Origin: an uncultured Clostridia bacterium
GTDB taxonomy: Bacteria > Bacillota > Clostridia > Christensenellales > Aristaeellaceae
Length of the DNA: 64,000 bases
Reading direction: 5' to 3'
NCBI GenBank assembly: GCA_934647165.1
Contig: CAKUFA010000004.1
Coordinates: forward strand, 26,301-90,300
The stretch's first letter is position 1, and the number at the start of each line of letters is the position of its first letter. The notes under the pieces are model-generated. The model was not told the origin of the DNA, did no database searches, and saw nothing but the letters and a program-made list of their open reading frames with translations. Position numbers and translations under genes: made by a program. Of this stretch, positions 8,445-19,294 are shown piece by piece.

Positions 8445-8458
8445 CGAAAAATTGTTCC
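8445..8458 (+). promoter_or_regulatory. Probable LexA (SOS) box upstream of recA
   Basis: CGAAAAATTGTTCC matches the Gram-positive SOS box consensus CGAACRNRYGTTYC at 12 of 14 positions. It lies 20 bases before the recA -35 hexamer, the expected place for DNA-damage control. Confidence 0.6.
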
Positions 8459-8477
8459 CATTGCGCCGGTGTTCCCC

Positions 8478-8506
8478 TTGCAAAGCAGGGGAAACCGTGA
8501 TACCAT
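8478..8506 (+). promoter_or_regulatory. recA promoter
   Basis: TTGCAA and TACCAT are separated by 17 bases. The expected transcription start is about 60 bases before the recA ATG. A GGAGG in the leader at about 8510 is not followed by a start codon at usable distance. Confidence 0.5.
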
Positions 8507-8572
8507 CAAGGAGGAAAACAGGCGCAGACAACGCGCTTTTGAAAGATGTACAGCAGGAAAGGAAGCATTGTT

Positions 8573-9715
<1,143 letters not shown>

Positions 9716-9865
9716 CGAAGCCGGGATCCAAAGGGCTTCGAACAGGGTGCTTACCGGCACGCAGGCAAAGGGCGCAGATGCGGGAAAAGCTATGCGGAAC
9801 TTCGACATCCAAAGATGAACGGTTGCCGCAACGGACAGAAAAGGCCTACCTTTTTTGCAAAAGGC

Positions 9866-9895
9866 TTGATGAAAACTGCTCTTTGGGTGTATGAT
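9866..9895 (+). promoter_or_regulatory. murG promoter
   Basis: TTGATG and TATGAT with an 18-base spacer, about 70 bases before the murG start. The 253-base recA-murG gap also holds a short hairpin after recA (CGAAGCC/GGCTTCG near 9715-9740) without a T-run; nothing else is evident. Confidence 0.45.
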
Positions 9896-9968
9896 AGAAG
9901 CGCATAAGGCGCGACGCGGAGGAAGCAGGACGCGCCGCGCCTGCATTTTATTTTGGAGGGTGCTGACC

Positions 9969-11039
9969 TTGGCAAAGAAAATCGTGCTCACCGGCGGCGG
10001 CACACTGGGGCATGTAACACCTCACCTTGCATTGATTCCCCACCTGCGCAAGGCGGGATATGACATCCACTACATCGGCACGGAAAAAGGCATGGAAGCG
10101 GAGAAAATGGCTTCTGTGCCGGGCGTAACCTATCATGCAGTGAAAAGCGGCAAACTGCGCCGCTATTTCTCCTGGCAGAATTTTACCGATCCCTTCCGGG
10201 TGATTGCGGGGGCGTTTCAGTCCGCACATATCATTGGTCGGCTGAAACCGGACGTTGTGTTCAGCAAAGGCGGCTTTGTGGCGGTGCCGGTGGTGTTCGG
10301 CGCATGGGTGCATCACGTGCCTGTGGTGTGCCATGAAAGCGACCTGACGCCCGGACTGGCAAACAAACTGTGCAAGCCTTTTGCAAAGAGAATCGCCACC
10401 ACGTTTCCTGAATGTGCCAAAGCGTTGGGAAGCAAGGCGGAAATGACCGGCACACCGCTGCGGCCGGAGCTGTTTTCAGGCTCCCGTGCAAAGGGATTGA
10501 GTCTTTTGCACTTTGACGGCGCCAAGCCCGTGCTGTTGATGATGGGCGGCTCCTCCGGGGCGCAGACCGTGAACAAGGCGCTGCGCGGCGCGCTGCCCAG
10601 GCTGACTAAAACCTTTGATGTGGCGCATATCTGCGGCCGCGGCAACTTGGATGAAAGCCTCTGCGGCGTGCCCGGCTACACGCAGGTGGAATTCCTGGAT
10701 AAGGATTTGCCTGATGTGCTGGCAGCCACAGATCTGGTGCTGTCCCGGGCAGGCAGCAATGCGCTGTGCGAGTTTCAGGCACTGGATAAACCCATGCTGT
10801 TGGTGCCTTACCCCAAGGGCGCCAGCCGCGGCGACCAGATTTTGAATGCGCAAAGCTATGAAAAGCGCGGATTGTGCCGCGTACTTTTGCAGGAAAACAT
10901 GACCCCTGACACCCTTGCACAGGCACTGGAAGACACCTGGCGCGACCGGGAACAGCTGGCTGCTGCCGTGAAGGCGGCTCCACCGGCGGACGGTACCCGC
11001 CGCGTGCTGGAACTGATTGAGGAAGTGCAGAAGAAGTGA
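9969..11039 (+). CDS. murG: UDP-GlcNAc:undecaprenyl-PP-MurNAc-pentapeptide GlcNAc transferase (MurG)
   Basis: MurG adds GlcNAc to lipid I to make lipid II on the inner face of the membrane. The 356-residue product has the glycine-rich loop LTGGGTLGHVTPHLALIP at the N-terminus, SGKLRRYFSWQNFTDPF and KPDVVFSKGGFVAVPVV typical of clostridial MurG, and the C-terminal UDP-GlcNAc site SRAGSNALCEFQALDKPMLL with PYPKGASRGDQ. I place the start at TTG 9969, nine bases after GGAGG, giving the usual KKIVLTGGG N-terminus; no ATG fits. It stands alone, outside a division/cell-wall cluster, and is followed by a strong terminator. Confidence 0.93.
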   Translation: MAKKIVLTGGGTLGHVTPHLALIPHLRKAGYDIHYIGTEKGMEAEKMASVPGVTYHAVKSGKLRRYFSWQNFTDPFRVIAGAFQSAHIIGRLKPDVVFSKGGFVAVPVVFGAWVHHVPVVCHESDLTPGLANKLCKPFAKRIATTFPECAKALGSKAEMTGTPLRPELFSGSRAKGLSLLHFDGAKPVLLMMGGSSGAQTVNKALRGALPRLTKTFDVAHICGRGNLDESLCGVPGYTQVEFLDKDLPDVLAATDLVLSRAGSNALCEFQALDKPMLLVPYPKGASRGDQILNAQSYEKRGLCRVLLQENMTPDTLAQALEDTWRDREQLAAAVKAAPPADGTRRVLELIEEVQKK

Positions 11040-11043
11040 GAAT

Positions 11044-11085
11044 AAACCGCGCCATGAGGAAAAAGGCTCATGGGCGCGGTTTTTG
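11044..11085 (+). terminator. Intrinsic terminator after murG
   Basis: AAACCGCGCCATGAG pairs with CTCATGGGCGCGGTTT and runs into TTTTT. Confidence 0.85.
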
Positions 11086-11107
11086 TGCAAAAAGGAGGAA
11101 AAATCCT

Positions 11108-14100
11108 ATGGAAACAACCTTTCACCCTGAATGGCTGGGCGATCCGAGAATATTTGCAGTCAACCGGCTGCCTGCCTGCTCTGACCACGAGATTTTTGCC
11201 ACCTGGCAGGAAGCGGAGGCAAATCATACAACGCTTGTACGCTCGCTGGATGGAACGTGGCGGGCACATCTGGCGCTGCGTGCGGAGGATGCGCCGGAGG
11301 TTCTCATCCACCGGGACGACCACCGCTATCCCCTGCATCCTATGACCGTGCCGGGCGAATTTCAGCTGCAATACCCCCAGTGGGATGCACCCCAGTATGT
11401 GAATGTGATGTATCCCTGGGATGGGCACGAGGAAATTCGCCCGCCGGAGGTGAGTGAGCATAACCCCACCGTGACGGCCATCCGCTGCTTCAGCCTGGGG
11501 GAAGAAGAGCTGAACTGCGGCCGTGTGGTGCTGACGCTCAACGCCGTGGAAACCGCGGCGGCCGTGTACATGAACGGCAGCTTTGTGGGATATTGTGAGG
11601 ATAGCTTCACAGCGCATCGCTTTGACGTTACGCCGTATGTGCACAAGGGAGAAAACCGCCTGGTGCTGCAGGTGTTCAAGCGCAGTTCCGCCAGCTGGTT
11701 GGAGGATCAGGATTTCTGGCGCTTCAGTGGTATCCACCGCAGCGTAACGCTGACCTTTGAGCCCCGCACACATCTGGAGGACATCTTTGTTCACACCCCC
11801 CTGGAGGATGATTTCCAGCATGGCCGCGTGACGGGAGAAATGAAGATCCTTCGCCCGGTTGAAGGCGGGAAGGTATATGTCCGGCTGCAAGCTCCGGATG
11901 GCAGAGAAGCCGGGCATACGGAAAAGGCCGCGGCAGAAAACGTGAGCTTTGAGCTGCCGCTGGAAAAACCCGAGCTGTGGTCGGCGGAAAGTCCGAAGCT
12001 CTACACCCTGCGCGTCACCCTTGCGGATACGGACGGACAGGAAATAGAGCTTTCCCGCGTGATGGTGGGCGTGCGCCGCTTTGAGAAGAAAAACCGCATC
12101 ATGTGCCTGAACGGCAAGCGCGTGGTGTTCCATGGTGTAAACCGGCATGAATTTGACTGGGAGCATGGCCGTGCCGTGCCGCTGGCCACGCTGGAGAAGG
12201 ACATTCGCATCCTGAAGGAGCTGAACGTCAACGCCGTGCGCACCAGCCATTATCCGAACTGTACGGAGTTCTATCGCTTGTGCGATCAATACGGCCTGTA
12301 TGTGATTGACGAAACGAACATCGAGACCCACGGCACCTGGTCGCGCCCCAAAGACGGAGAAGACCGCACGGTGCCCGGCGACCGGGAAGAGTGGCTGGGT
12401 GCAGTGCTGGATCGCGGCAGCAATATGCAGGAGCGGGATAAAAACCATGCCTGCATCCTGCTGTGGAGCTGCGGCAACGAGTCCTTTGGCGGCAAAGACC
12501 TCTATGAGCTGTCGCAGATGTTCCGCCGCCGCGATCCGTCCCGCCTGGTGCACTATGAGGGCGTGCGCCTTGATCCCCGCTACCCCGATACTACAGACGT
12601 GCATTCCACCATGTATCACAAACCGGAAAAGATTGAGGAGTACCTGCAAAACGACCCGGTGAAGCCCTTCATCAACTGCGAATACATCCACGCCATGGGC
12701 AATTCCTGCGGCGGCATGAGCCTGTATAATGCCCTTGAGGACAAGTATTCCATGTATCAGGGCGGCTTTATCTGGGACTATGTGGATCAGGGACTGAAGA
12801 TGAAATCCCCCCACGGCAGGACGCGCATGGCCTTTGGCGGCGACTGGGGCGACCGGCCGACGGACTATCAGTTTATTGCCAACGGCATTGTGATGTCCGA
12901 CCGCAAACTGTCGCCCAAGGCGCAGGAGGTACGGTATCTGTTCCAGCTGGCGGACATAACGCCTGCACAGGATGGCGTGACCATCCGCAGCCGCCGCAGC
13001 TATACCACCTGGGATGACTGTGAGCTGAAGTGGGAAATGCTGCTGGACGGCATGCCCTATGACAGCGGCGTGGCTACGCTGCCTGCCATTGAGCCCGGGG
13101 AAACGGTTTTCCTGCCCCAACCGTGGGAAGTGCCCTTTGGCGAGGGCGAAGTATCCCTGACCTGCCGGCTGTGCCTGAAGGAGGCTGAAGGGGTGCTGCC
13201 TGCGGGGTATGCGCTGGCCACGGGCCAGGCGGTGCTCAGCGAAGCGGATGCGCCTGTGCAGGATGCAAAGAAGGCGAAACTTATCTGCGGCGACTCCAAC
13301 TTTGGCGTGAAAACGGACAGATTGCAGGCCATGTTTGGGCGCGGCCGCGGCAAAGCCAACCTGAACTCCTTCAAGGACGGCGCGGGAAGGGAAATCCTGC
13401 TTCGCTCGCCGGATCTGACGCTATTCCGCGCGCCGACGGATAACGATGACGGCAATGGCGACAGTGTGCGCCAGGGAATATGGCTGGCGGCGAGTCGGTG
13501 CCATTTTGGTACGGGTCCCGAGGTGGATGTGGAAAACGCCGCACTGACCTATCGCTTCCAAAGCCCGCTGCTTCCGGATATGGATATCACCCTCCGATGG
13601 GAAGTGACGGAGGACGCGCTGAAGGCGACCCTCATTTTCCCCGGCGTGGAAAACCAGCCGGATCTGCCGGAACTGGGGCTTACCTTCCAGCTGGATCCCA
13701 GGCTGAACCATGTGCACTACTACGGCCTGGGGCCGGATGAAAGCTACAACGACCGCTGCCAGGGCGCGCTGCTGGGCGTTTACGACTATGCGGTGGAGGA
13801 TGGCTGGACACGCTATATTCACCCGCAGGAAAGCGGCAACCGCATGGGCGTGCGCTATCTGACGGTGACGGGTGAGGATGGCCACGGCATTCGCATCGAG
13901 CAGGTGGATGCGCCGCTGGAAATCGAGGTTAGTCCGTGGCTGCCGGAGGAGCTGCATGCCAAATGGCATCCGGACGAATTGCAGGATTCCTGCCGCACCG
14001 TACTGGATGTGGCGGCGTTCCGCAAGGGCGTTGGCGGCGACGATAGCTGGGGTGCTCCGGTGCATCCGGAGTATACCTATCCGTCGAACAGGGAATACAG

Positions 14101-14128
14101 GCTGACGTTCCTGATCAAGGGTATCTGA
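11108..14128 (+). CDS. lacZ: Beta-galactosidase, glycoside hydrolase family 2 (LacZ type)
   Basis: A 1006-residue full-length LacZ-type enzyme hydrolysing terminal beta-galactosides such as lactose, with no signal peptide. Order of parts: N-terminal jelly-roll (about 40-220, with DFWRFSGIHRSVTL), immunoglobulin-like domain, TIM barrel (about 330-620) and C-terminal beta-galactosidase small chain (from ~740). The acid/base is Glu458 in CGNESFGG and the nucleophile Glu525 in NCEYIHAMGNS. The frame extends upstream, but the ATG at 11108 follows AAAGGAGG at nine bases and gives the normal start. It lies alone between two strong terminators, so it probably has a promoter within or just after the murG terminator; I could not place one. 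Other GH2 specificities are possible but less likely given the length. Confidence 0.93.
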   Translation: METTFHPEWLGDPRIFAVNRLPACSDHEIFATWQEAEANHTTLVRSLDGTWRAHLALRAEDAPEVLIHRDDHRYPLHPMTVPGEFQLQYPQWDAPQYVNVMYPWDGHEEIRPPEVSEHNPTVTAIRCFSLGEEELNCGRVVLTLNAVETAAAVYMNGSFVGYCEDSFTAHRFDVTPYVHKGENRLVLQVFKRSSASWLEDQDFWRFSGIHRSVTLTFEPRTHLEDIFVHTPLEDDFQHGRVTGEMKILRPVEGGKVYVRLQAPDGREAGHTEKAAAENVSFELPLEKPELWSAESPKLYTLRVTLADTDGQEIELSRVMVGVRRFEKKNRIMCLNGKRVVFHGVNRHEFDWEHGRAVPLATLEKDIRILKELNVNAVRTSHYPNCTEFYRLCDQYGLYVIDETNIETHGTWSRPKDGEDRTVPGDREEWLGAVLDRGSNMQERDKNHACILLWSCGNESFGGKDLYELSQMFRRRDPSRLVHYEGVRLDPRYPDTTDVHSTMYHKPEKIEEYLQNDPVKPFINCEYIHAMGNSCGGMSLYNALEDKYSMYQGGFIWDYVDQGLKMKSPHGRTRMAFGGDWGDRPTDYQFIANGIVMSDRKLSPKAQEVRYLFQLADITPAQDGVTIRSRRSYTTWDDCELKWEMLLDGMPYDSGVATLPAIEPGETVFLPQPWEVPFGEGEVSLTCRLCLKEAEGVLPAGYALATGQAVLSEADAPVQDAKKAKLICGDSNFGVKTDRLQAMFGRGRGKANLNSFKDGAGREILLRSPDLTLFRAPTDNDDGNGDSVRQGIWLAASRCHFGTGPEVDVENAALTYRFQSPLLPDMDITLRWEVTEDALKATLIFPGVENQPDLPELGLTFQLDPRLNHVHYYGLGPDESYNDRCQGALLGVYDYAVEDGWTRYIHPQESGNRMGVRYLTVTGEDGHGIRIEQVDAPLEIEVSPWLPEELHAKWHPDELQDSCRTVLDVAAFRKGVGGDDSWGAPVHPEYTYPSNREYRLTFLIKGI

Positions 14129-14150
14129 GAAACGTGCTGCGTGTTAGCAC

Positions 14151-14183
14151 AAAAAGGGCGATGGCAATGCCATCGCCCTTTTT
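14151..14183 (+). terminator. Intrinsic terminator after the GH2 gene
   Basis: AAAAAGGGCGATGGC-AAT-GCCATCGCCCTTTTT is a perfect hairpin with T-run, possibly bidirectional. Confidence 0.9.
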
Positions 14184-14220
14184 GCGCCGCCGTTCAGGAA
14201 AAGAAAGCCCGGGGGGACAA

Positions 14221-14249
14221 TTTACATTCGTCTTTGGTCATGTTATGAT
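14221..14249 (+). promoter_or_regulatory. Promoter of the two-component system
   Basis: TTTACA and TATGAT with a 17-base spacer, 43 bases before the kinase start. Confidence 0.55.
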
Positions 14250-14291
14250 GATGATACAGATTTCCCTTTCCTGCAAGGAGGACATGAACGG

Positions 14292-16019
14292 ATGCATAAC
14301 CAACGGCGAACGTCTCTGCAGCGGCGTTATTTCATTTTCACCCTTGCCTTTTCGCTGGTTATCCTTGCCGTCACGCTGGGATTGACGTACTACAGCGCCG
14401 TGACCAGCGTGTCCGCTTCCACCACGCAATACCTGAGCACCTACCTTCAGTTTGCGGATCAAGCGTTTACTGCCAGGGTGAACAGCGCCAAGCTGCTGAG
14501 CCATACCATAGCGGGAGACCGGCAGATTGTGCAATCCGCCATTGCAGCGGCATCCAGGGAAGGCAGTTACGACTGGTTTATGGAGCAGCTGCGCATGCGT
14601 AGTTATCTGGATGGGCTGATGGTTGACAAGAAGTATGTCAAACGGCTGGCAGTGGTGATGGAGAGCGGGTCGATTTATCAATCGTCTTCGGACAGTCCCA
14701 TGTATTGGCGGGACTTGACCGATGAACTGAAGGCTGCGCTGCACTTTACGGTACTCATCACCCGGTATGACGAAGAGCAAAACGTATTTCTGCTTACACG
14801 GCCGGTGATGGCGCAGGGCACGGTGAAGGGCGTTGTGTATATGGAGCTGGATGCAGATGCGCTGTTTGCTGAATATGCATTGCAGCCGCTGAACAGCACA
14901 AGCCTTTTCCTGTTTGATGCGCAGGACAGGCTGATTCATACAGCAGGGCCGCAAATGCCGCAAAACATCGCGCAGGACGCGCTGCACTGGGAGACGGGGC
15001 TTCATTGGGTGAACGGCCACCCCTACTGCCTGCTCAAGCAGCCTGGCGGCACCATGGACATAACGGTCATTGGCATGATTACCCTGGAAGAGCTGCTGGG
15101 CGACGCGCTGCGCCTGGGGCGCTGGATGCTGGTGATGGCGGTGGCGGCCGCGTTGGTCACGGCAGGTATTGCGGAGCTTTTCAGCCGATCGCTTTTCGGC
15201 AATTTGAACATTTTGATGGACTGTATGCGCGCAGTGCGGCAGGGAGATCTGACGCAGCGTGCGGTGGTGTCCACACGTGACGAAATCAGCGATGCGGCGG
15301 ATGCATTCAATGAGATGATGCAGAAAATCAACACGCTTATGGAAGACATCCGCCGCCAGGAGACCGCCAAGCGAGAGGCGGAACAGCAGGTACTGGAGGC
15401 GCAGATTCAGCCGCACTTTGTGTATAATTCGATCAGCGCTATGCAGTATGCTGCGGGTCTGCGCGGCCAAACGGACATTGAGCAGGCAGCCGCAGCGTTG
15501 GGGGAACTGATGCGGAGTGTGCTTGGCAACCACAACGAGTGGATTACCCTGTGGGAGGAAAGAACCTATATTGAGCAGTACATTGTGCTCCAACGGTTCA
15601 AATTCAAGCAACATTTCACCCTCACCTGGGATGTGGAGGAAAAGCTGTGGGGTATGCTTTTGCCCAAGCTGCTGCTTCAGCCGCTGGTGGAAAACGCGCT
15701 TTTGCACGGCATTGGCGCCAAGCAAAACGGGGAGATTACCGTATCCGCCCATGAGCAGGGAGATAGGGTGCTGCTTCAGGTGACGGACGACGGCAAGGGC
15801 ATCACGCCGGGGGATGTGGAACGCCTGATGGAAGCGAAGCCCGCAGCCATGCGGCATGTGGGCATCGGCAATGTGCGGGAGCGAATCGCCACTTGCTACG
15901 GCGACCGGGGAACGTTCAATGTGGTAAGTGTTCCTGGCAGCTTTACCTGTGTGGAGATACGTTTACCCCAGGGAGAAGGAGGGGATGGCTATGGCGCTGC
16001 AAGTGGCGCTCGTGGATGA
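14292..16019 (+). CDS. Sensor histidine kinase, YesM/LytS type
   Basis: A 575-residue membrane kinase pairing with the following AraC-type regulator. Plan: membrane helix ~14-36, extracellular sensing region ~37-275, second helix ~280-302, HAMP linker ~303-355 (ending DAFNEMMQKINTLMEDI), His-kinase box with His375 in QIQPHFVYNSIS, and an HATPase domain with LVENALLHGIG and DDGKGI. This family senses extracellular sugars or their binding proteins and controls nearby ABC importers, which fits the genes that follow. The ATG at 14292 has AAGGAGG ten bases upstream. Its 3' end overlaps the regulator gene by 29 bases. Confidence 0.92.
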   Translation: MHNQRRTSLQRRYFIFTLAFSLVILAVTLGLTYYSAVTSVSASTTQYLSTYLQFADQAFTARVNSAKLLSHTIAGDRQIVQSAIAAASREGSYDWFMEQLRMRSYLDGLMVDKKYVKRLAVVMESGSIYQSSSDSPMYWRDLTDELKAALHFTVLITRYDEEQNVFLLTRPVMAQGTVKGVVYMELDADALFAEYALQPLNSTSLFLFDAQDRLIHTAGPQMPQNIAQDALHWETGLHWVNGHPYCLLKQPGGTMDITVIGMITLEELLGDALRLGRWMLVMAVAAALVTAGIAELFSRSLFGNLNILMDCMRAVRQGDLTQRAVVSTRDEISDAADAFNEMMQKINTLMEDIRRQETAKREAEQQVLEAQIQPHFVYNSISAMQYAAGLRGQTDIEQAAAALGELMRSVLGNHNEWITLWEERTYIEQYIVLQRFKFKQHFTLTWDVEEKLWGMLLPKLLLQPLVENALLHGIGAKQNGEITVSAHEQGDRVLLQVTDDGKGITPGDVERLMEAKPAAMRHVGIGNVRERIATCYGDRGTFNVVSVPGSFTCVEIRLPQGEGGDGYGAASGARG

Positions 16020-17475
16020 CGAACAGGTGGCACGAACCTACATCCGCCGCCTTCCGCTTTGGCGGGAGGGAGAGTTTGAACTGGCATTGTCCGTTGCCAG
16101 CGCAAGCGAACTGCTGCACGCGCTGGAGAAACAGATGGTGGACATTGTGCTGCTGGACGTGTTCATGCCGGAGATGGACGGGGTGCAGCTTTCACGGGTG
16201 CTTGCGGAAAAATATCCGCAAATTGATCTTGTGGCCATCAGCAATTTTGACGGATATGACTATGTGCGACCCATGATGAAGATGGGCGCACAGGATTATC
16301 TGCTTAAATCACGCCTGACGGGAGAAAACCTGCGGGAGGTGCTGCGGCGCATTCGGGAAAACCGTGCGAACGCAGCACAGGAGGAGGCGCCTTTTCGTGA
16401 GCAGCTGCGCCGGTTTCTTGCAGGCGATGCGCCGTGGCCGTTTCCGCTGGATGGCAGCCAGCCGGTGTCATGCTTTTGCTGCGTGACGGATGATGCGCCG
16501 GGAGACCCTGAACGGCTTGCCCAACGCCAGCATGCCCTGGAGGAACTGCTGGAGCAGGAGAACGAACCGGGGGTTCGCTGCACGGCGGCGGCTTATGCGG
16601 AGAACCGACTGCTGCTGATTCTGCGCTTTGACGCGCAGCCCTCGGTGGCGGCACTGCAAAAACAGGCAGGTTATCTGATGGCAAAGAAAGCGGACAGTGC
16701 GGAGGCAGCCTTTCACCTGCATGTGGAAATGGAGCTTGGACCGGTGATGTCGAACGTTTCTGCGCTGCCGCCTTATATTCTGGACCGGGTACGGCGGCAG
16801 AAGGAGAAAACGGAAACGGAGGGTCGCACCGGACAATTGCCGCTGACAGAAGTGCGCCGCGTTCTGGCACTGCTGGAGGAAGGCGACCGAAAGGGGCTTG
16901 CCGAGGCGATTGCGGACATCATGCACCCGCAGGATGAACAGGATATACGCGCACGGCTGTTTCTTGCCAGGGCATTGGTGGAGCTGGCGCGATCCGCTGC
17001 GCAGGAAATGAAAGCGGATTTTTCGCTGCCGCCTGAAGGCAACGCGCTATTTATATGGATGCAGGGAAAGCCCTATCCGGAACTGGTCGCGCAGGTGCAG
17101 GCGATTTTTGACCGGATGGCAGAAACAAAAACCGGAGAAAAGCAGAAAATCTATTCAGAACCCGTGCGGCAGGCAATGCGCTTCCTGGATGAGCATTATG
17201 CCGAGAATGTGAGGCTGGCGACTGCGGCACGGGCGGCCAAGGTGAATGAATCTTACCTGAGCCGGCTGTTCCGCAAGGAAACGGGGCAGACGCTAGGAGA
17301 TTATCTGACGGAGAAACGCATGTATCACGCCCGGGCGCTCCTTTTGCAGGGACAGCCGGCCAAGGCTGTTGCGGCACAGGTAGGCTATGTGCAATATACG
17401 CACTTTTTGCGTGTATTCAAACAAAATGAGGGGAAAACAGTGAAACAATTCCTTCAGGATGTCAAAAATGGATAG
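15991..17475 (+). CDS. Response regulator with AraC-type DNA-binding domain (YesN type)
   Basis: A 494-residue transcription factor. The receiver domain at the N-terminus has ALVDDEQVA and phosphoacceptor Asp56 in VLLDVFMPEMDG, followed by DGYDYVRPMMKMGAQDYLLK. A long middle region (~130-385) has no domain I can name. The C-terminal ~100 residues carry two AraC helix-turn-helix motifs: ARAAKVNESYLSRLFRKETG, then PAKAVAAQVGYVQYTHFLRVF. Two in-frame ATGs lie close together; 15991 is eight bases after AAGGAGG and is preferred over 15985. It likely activates the importer and sulfatase genes just downstream on sensing the substrate. Confidence 0.92.
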   Translation: MALQVALVDDEQVARTYIRRLPLWREGEFELALSVASASELLHALEKQMVDIVLLDVFMPEMDGVQLSRVLAEKYPQIDLVAISNFDGYDYVRPMMKMGAQDYLLKSRLTGENLREVLRRIRENRANAAQEEAPFREQLRRFLAGDAPWPFPLDGSQPVSCFCCVTDDAPGDPERLAQRQHALEELLEQENEPGVRCTAAAYAENRLLLILRFDAQPSVAALQKQAGYLMAKKADSAEAAFHLHVEMELGPVMSNVSALPPYILDRVRRQKEKTETEGRTGQLPLTEVRRVLALLEEGDRKGLAEAIADIMHPQDEQDIRARLFLARALVELARSAAQEMKADFSLPPEGNALFIWMQGKPYPELVAQVQAIFDRMAETKTGEKQKIYSEPVRQAMRFLDEHYAENVRLATAARAAKVNESYLSRLFRKETGQTLGDYLTEKRMYHARALLLQGQPAKAVAAQVGYVQYTHFLRVFKQNEGKTVKQFLQDVKNG

Positions 17476-17500
17476 TTTTTGTACAAGAGCGGATAGCAAT

Positions 17501-17529
17501 TTGATATGTCGTTATTGGGAAGATATTAT
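17501..17529 (+). promoter_or_regulatory. Promoter of the sugar ABC importer operon
   Basis: TTGATA and TATTAT with exactly 17 bases between, 46 bases before the binding-protein start. It directly follows the regulator gene, making it a likely target of that regulator. Confidence 0.6.
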
Positions 17530-17574
17530 ACAATAAAGACAACAAAGGGATCCAATCAAAGGAGGTATCCGCAA

Positions 17575-19104
17575 ATGAAGAAACGGTGGCTTTCCCTCAT
17601 CCTGGCCGGTGCGATGGCGCTGCCCTGCGTGGGCGGCGCAATGGCCGAAACGACTTTCCCCCTGACGACGGAAAATGTGACGTTCACGGTGTTTGGCCAG
17701 CGCGACCAGAACCAGGCCAATTGGGATGACGTGCTTGTGCTCAAGCGCTACCAGGAAATGACCGGTGTGACTATGGACTGGCAGGAGGTGCCTGCCCAGG
17801 GCTATGATGAAGTGAAAAATCTACTGTTTGCCAGCAACGAGCTGCCGGATATCTTCTTCCGCGCACAGCTGAATAACAACGATATTACCCTCTACGGCAT
17901 GAACAGCCAGCAGCTGATTCCGCTCAATGATCTCCTTGAAGAGAATGCGCCCAACCTGTGCGCGCTCATGGAGCAGTATCCCAGCATCCGCCAGCGCATC
18001 ACATCTGCGGACGGCAACATCTACACCCTGCCGACGGTGGATATTTCCGATACGGGTCTGATGGGCTTCAAGCAGTGGATCAACAAGGATTGGCTGGAGG
18101 CGCTGAACCTCAAAATGCCGACCACGACCGAGGAACTCAAGGAAGTGCTCATCGCCTTCCGCGACAAGGATCCCAACGGCAACGGCATGAAGGACGAAGT
18201 GCCTATGGGCATCCGCGAACCCAGCAGCGTGTATGCGCTGGGCGGCTCCTTCGGCCTGCAGCATCAGCTGGGCGACACCTACAACGTGGACGAAAACGGC
18301 AAGGTGCACAACTGGCTGTGCGACGATAACTTCAAGACTTACCTGCAATTCCTCAACGACCTGTATACGGAAGGCCTTCTGTGGCAGGATTATTACAAGA
18401 ATGACCGTCCCCAGTGGCGCTCCAATCTGTCCAACGCGCTTTTCGGCGTGTTCTACATGCCCTACAGCGACGTGTTCCTGAATGTGGAGAGCCAGTTTAC
18501 CGCGCTGCCGCCTGTCAAGGGACCCAACGGCGACCAGATTTGGGCGGACGCGAACACCCCTGCTACCATCGGCACCTTTGCCATCTCCGATACCTGCAAG
18601 GATCCAGCGCTGGCTATCCGTTGGGTGGACTATTTCTACAGCAAAGAAGGCTCCCTGTTCTTCCGCTATGGCATTCAAGGCGAAACCTACTACATTGATG
18701 AAAACGGCCAGCCCCGCATGAACGATGACATCCTGCATGCGGAAGAGGGCTTCATGACGGCTCTGGGCAAAATCAACCTGGTGCCCGGCGGCGCCAACCC
18801 GCAACTGATTGACAACCAGACCGACGGCATCGTGGCCAGCGACCTGACCAAGGAAGTAGCCAGCGTGTTTGTGCCCTACCTGCCCAAGAACATCGTGGCC
18901 AAGCCCACCGTGTCCATTGACGAAGCGGACGAGCTTAACGCCATCGAGCAGGACCTGAACACCTACCGCGACACCTCTGTGACCAAGTTTATCCTTGGGG
19001 AGTGGGGCTTCGATAAGTGGGATGAATATTGCAACACCCTGGAAACCATCGGCATCCGCCGCGCTGAAGAAATCTATCAGGCAGCGTTGGACGCCAGCAA
19101 GTAA
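17575..19104 (+). CDS. ABC transporter extracellular solute-binding protein, family 1 (LplA type)
   Basis: A 509-residue exported binding protein for an oligosaccharide, delivering it to the two permeases encoded downstream. Residues 1-24 are a signal peptide (KKR, hydrophobic core, then AMA before ETTF); a Cys at about 18 sits in a poor lipobox context (ALPC), so lipid anchoring is uncertain. Family features include the NELPDIFFR region and the calcium-site-like DPNGNGMKDE near residue 200. The start at 17575 has AAAGGAGG nine bases upstream. It is first in the operon under a good promoter and is followed by a terminator-like hairpin, which would give more binding protein than permease. Confidence 0.9.
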   Translation: MKKRWLSLILAGAMALPCVGGAMAETTFPLTTENVTFTVFGQRDQNQANWDDVLVLKRYQEMTGVTMDWQEVPAQGYDEVKNLLFASNELPDIFFRAQLNNNDITLYGMNSQQLIPLNDLLEENAPNLCALMEQYPSIRQRITSADGNIYTLPTVDISDTGLMGFKQWINKDWLEALNLKMPTTTEELKEVLIAFRDKDPNGNGMKDEVPMGIREPSSVYALGGSFGLQHQLGDTYNVDENGKVHNWLCDDNFKTYLQFLNDLYTEGLLWQDYYKNDRPQWRSNLSNALFGVFYMPYSDVFLNVESQFTALPPVKGPNGDQIWADANTPATIGTFAISDTCKDPALAIRWVDYFYSKEGSLFFRYGIQGETYYIDENGQPRMNDDILHAEEGFMTALGKINLVPGGANPQLIDNQTDGIVASDLTKEVASVFVPYLPKNIVAKPTVSIDEADELNAIEQDLNTYRDTSVTKFILGEWGFDKWDEYCNTLETIGIRRAEEIYQAALDASK

Positions 19105-19123
19105 GACCCCTTGTTTTCCAGCC

Positions 19124-19162
19124 ACCGGGAGATGGATGGGCAGCCATTCGTCTCCCGGTTTT
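19124..19162 (+). terminator. Terminator-like hairpin between binding-protein and permease genes
   Basis: ACCGGGAGA pairs with TCTCCCGGT, followed by TTTC. It is probably a partial terminator or 3' stabiliser lowering permease expression relative to the binding protein. Confidence 0.55.
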
Positions 19163-19294
19163 CATCAAAAGCGATAAGAAATTCGGTTTTCCTGTTCCTT
19201 ATGCAAAATGCATGCAGGGACTTTATGCCAGGCGGGCATGATTTGATCCGGCCGACCGCGAACGGCCGAACAACTGGCGGGAGGTGCTTGAAGA

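Noticed and set aside
10856..13120. 754-codon minus-strand frame
   Set aside because: Antisense to murG and the GH2 gene; no domain pattern.
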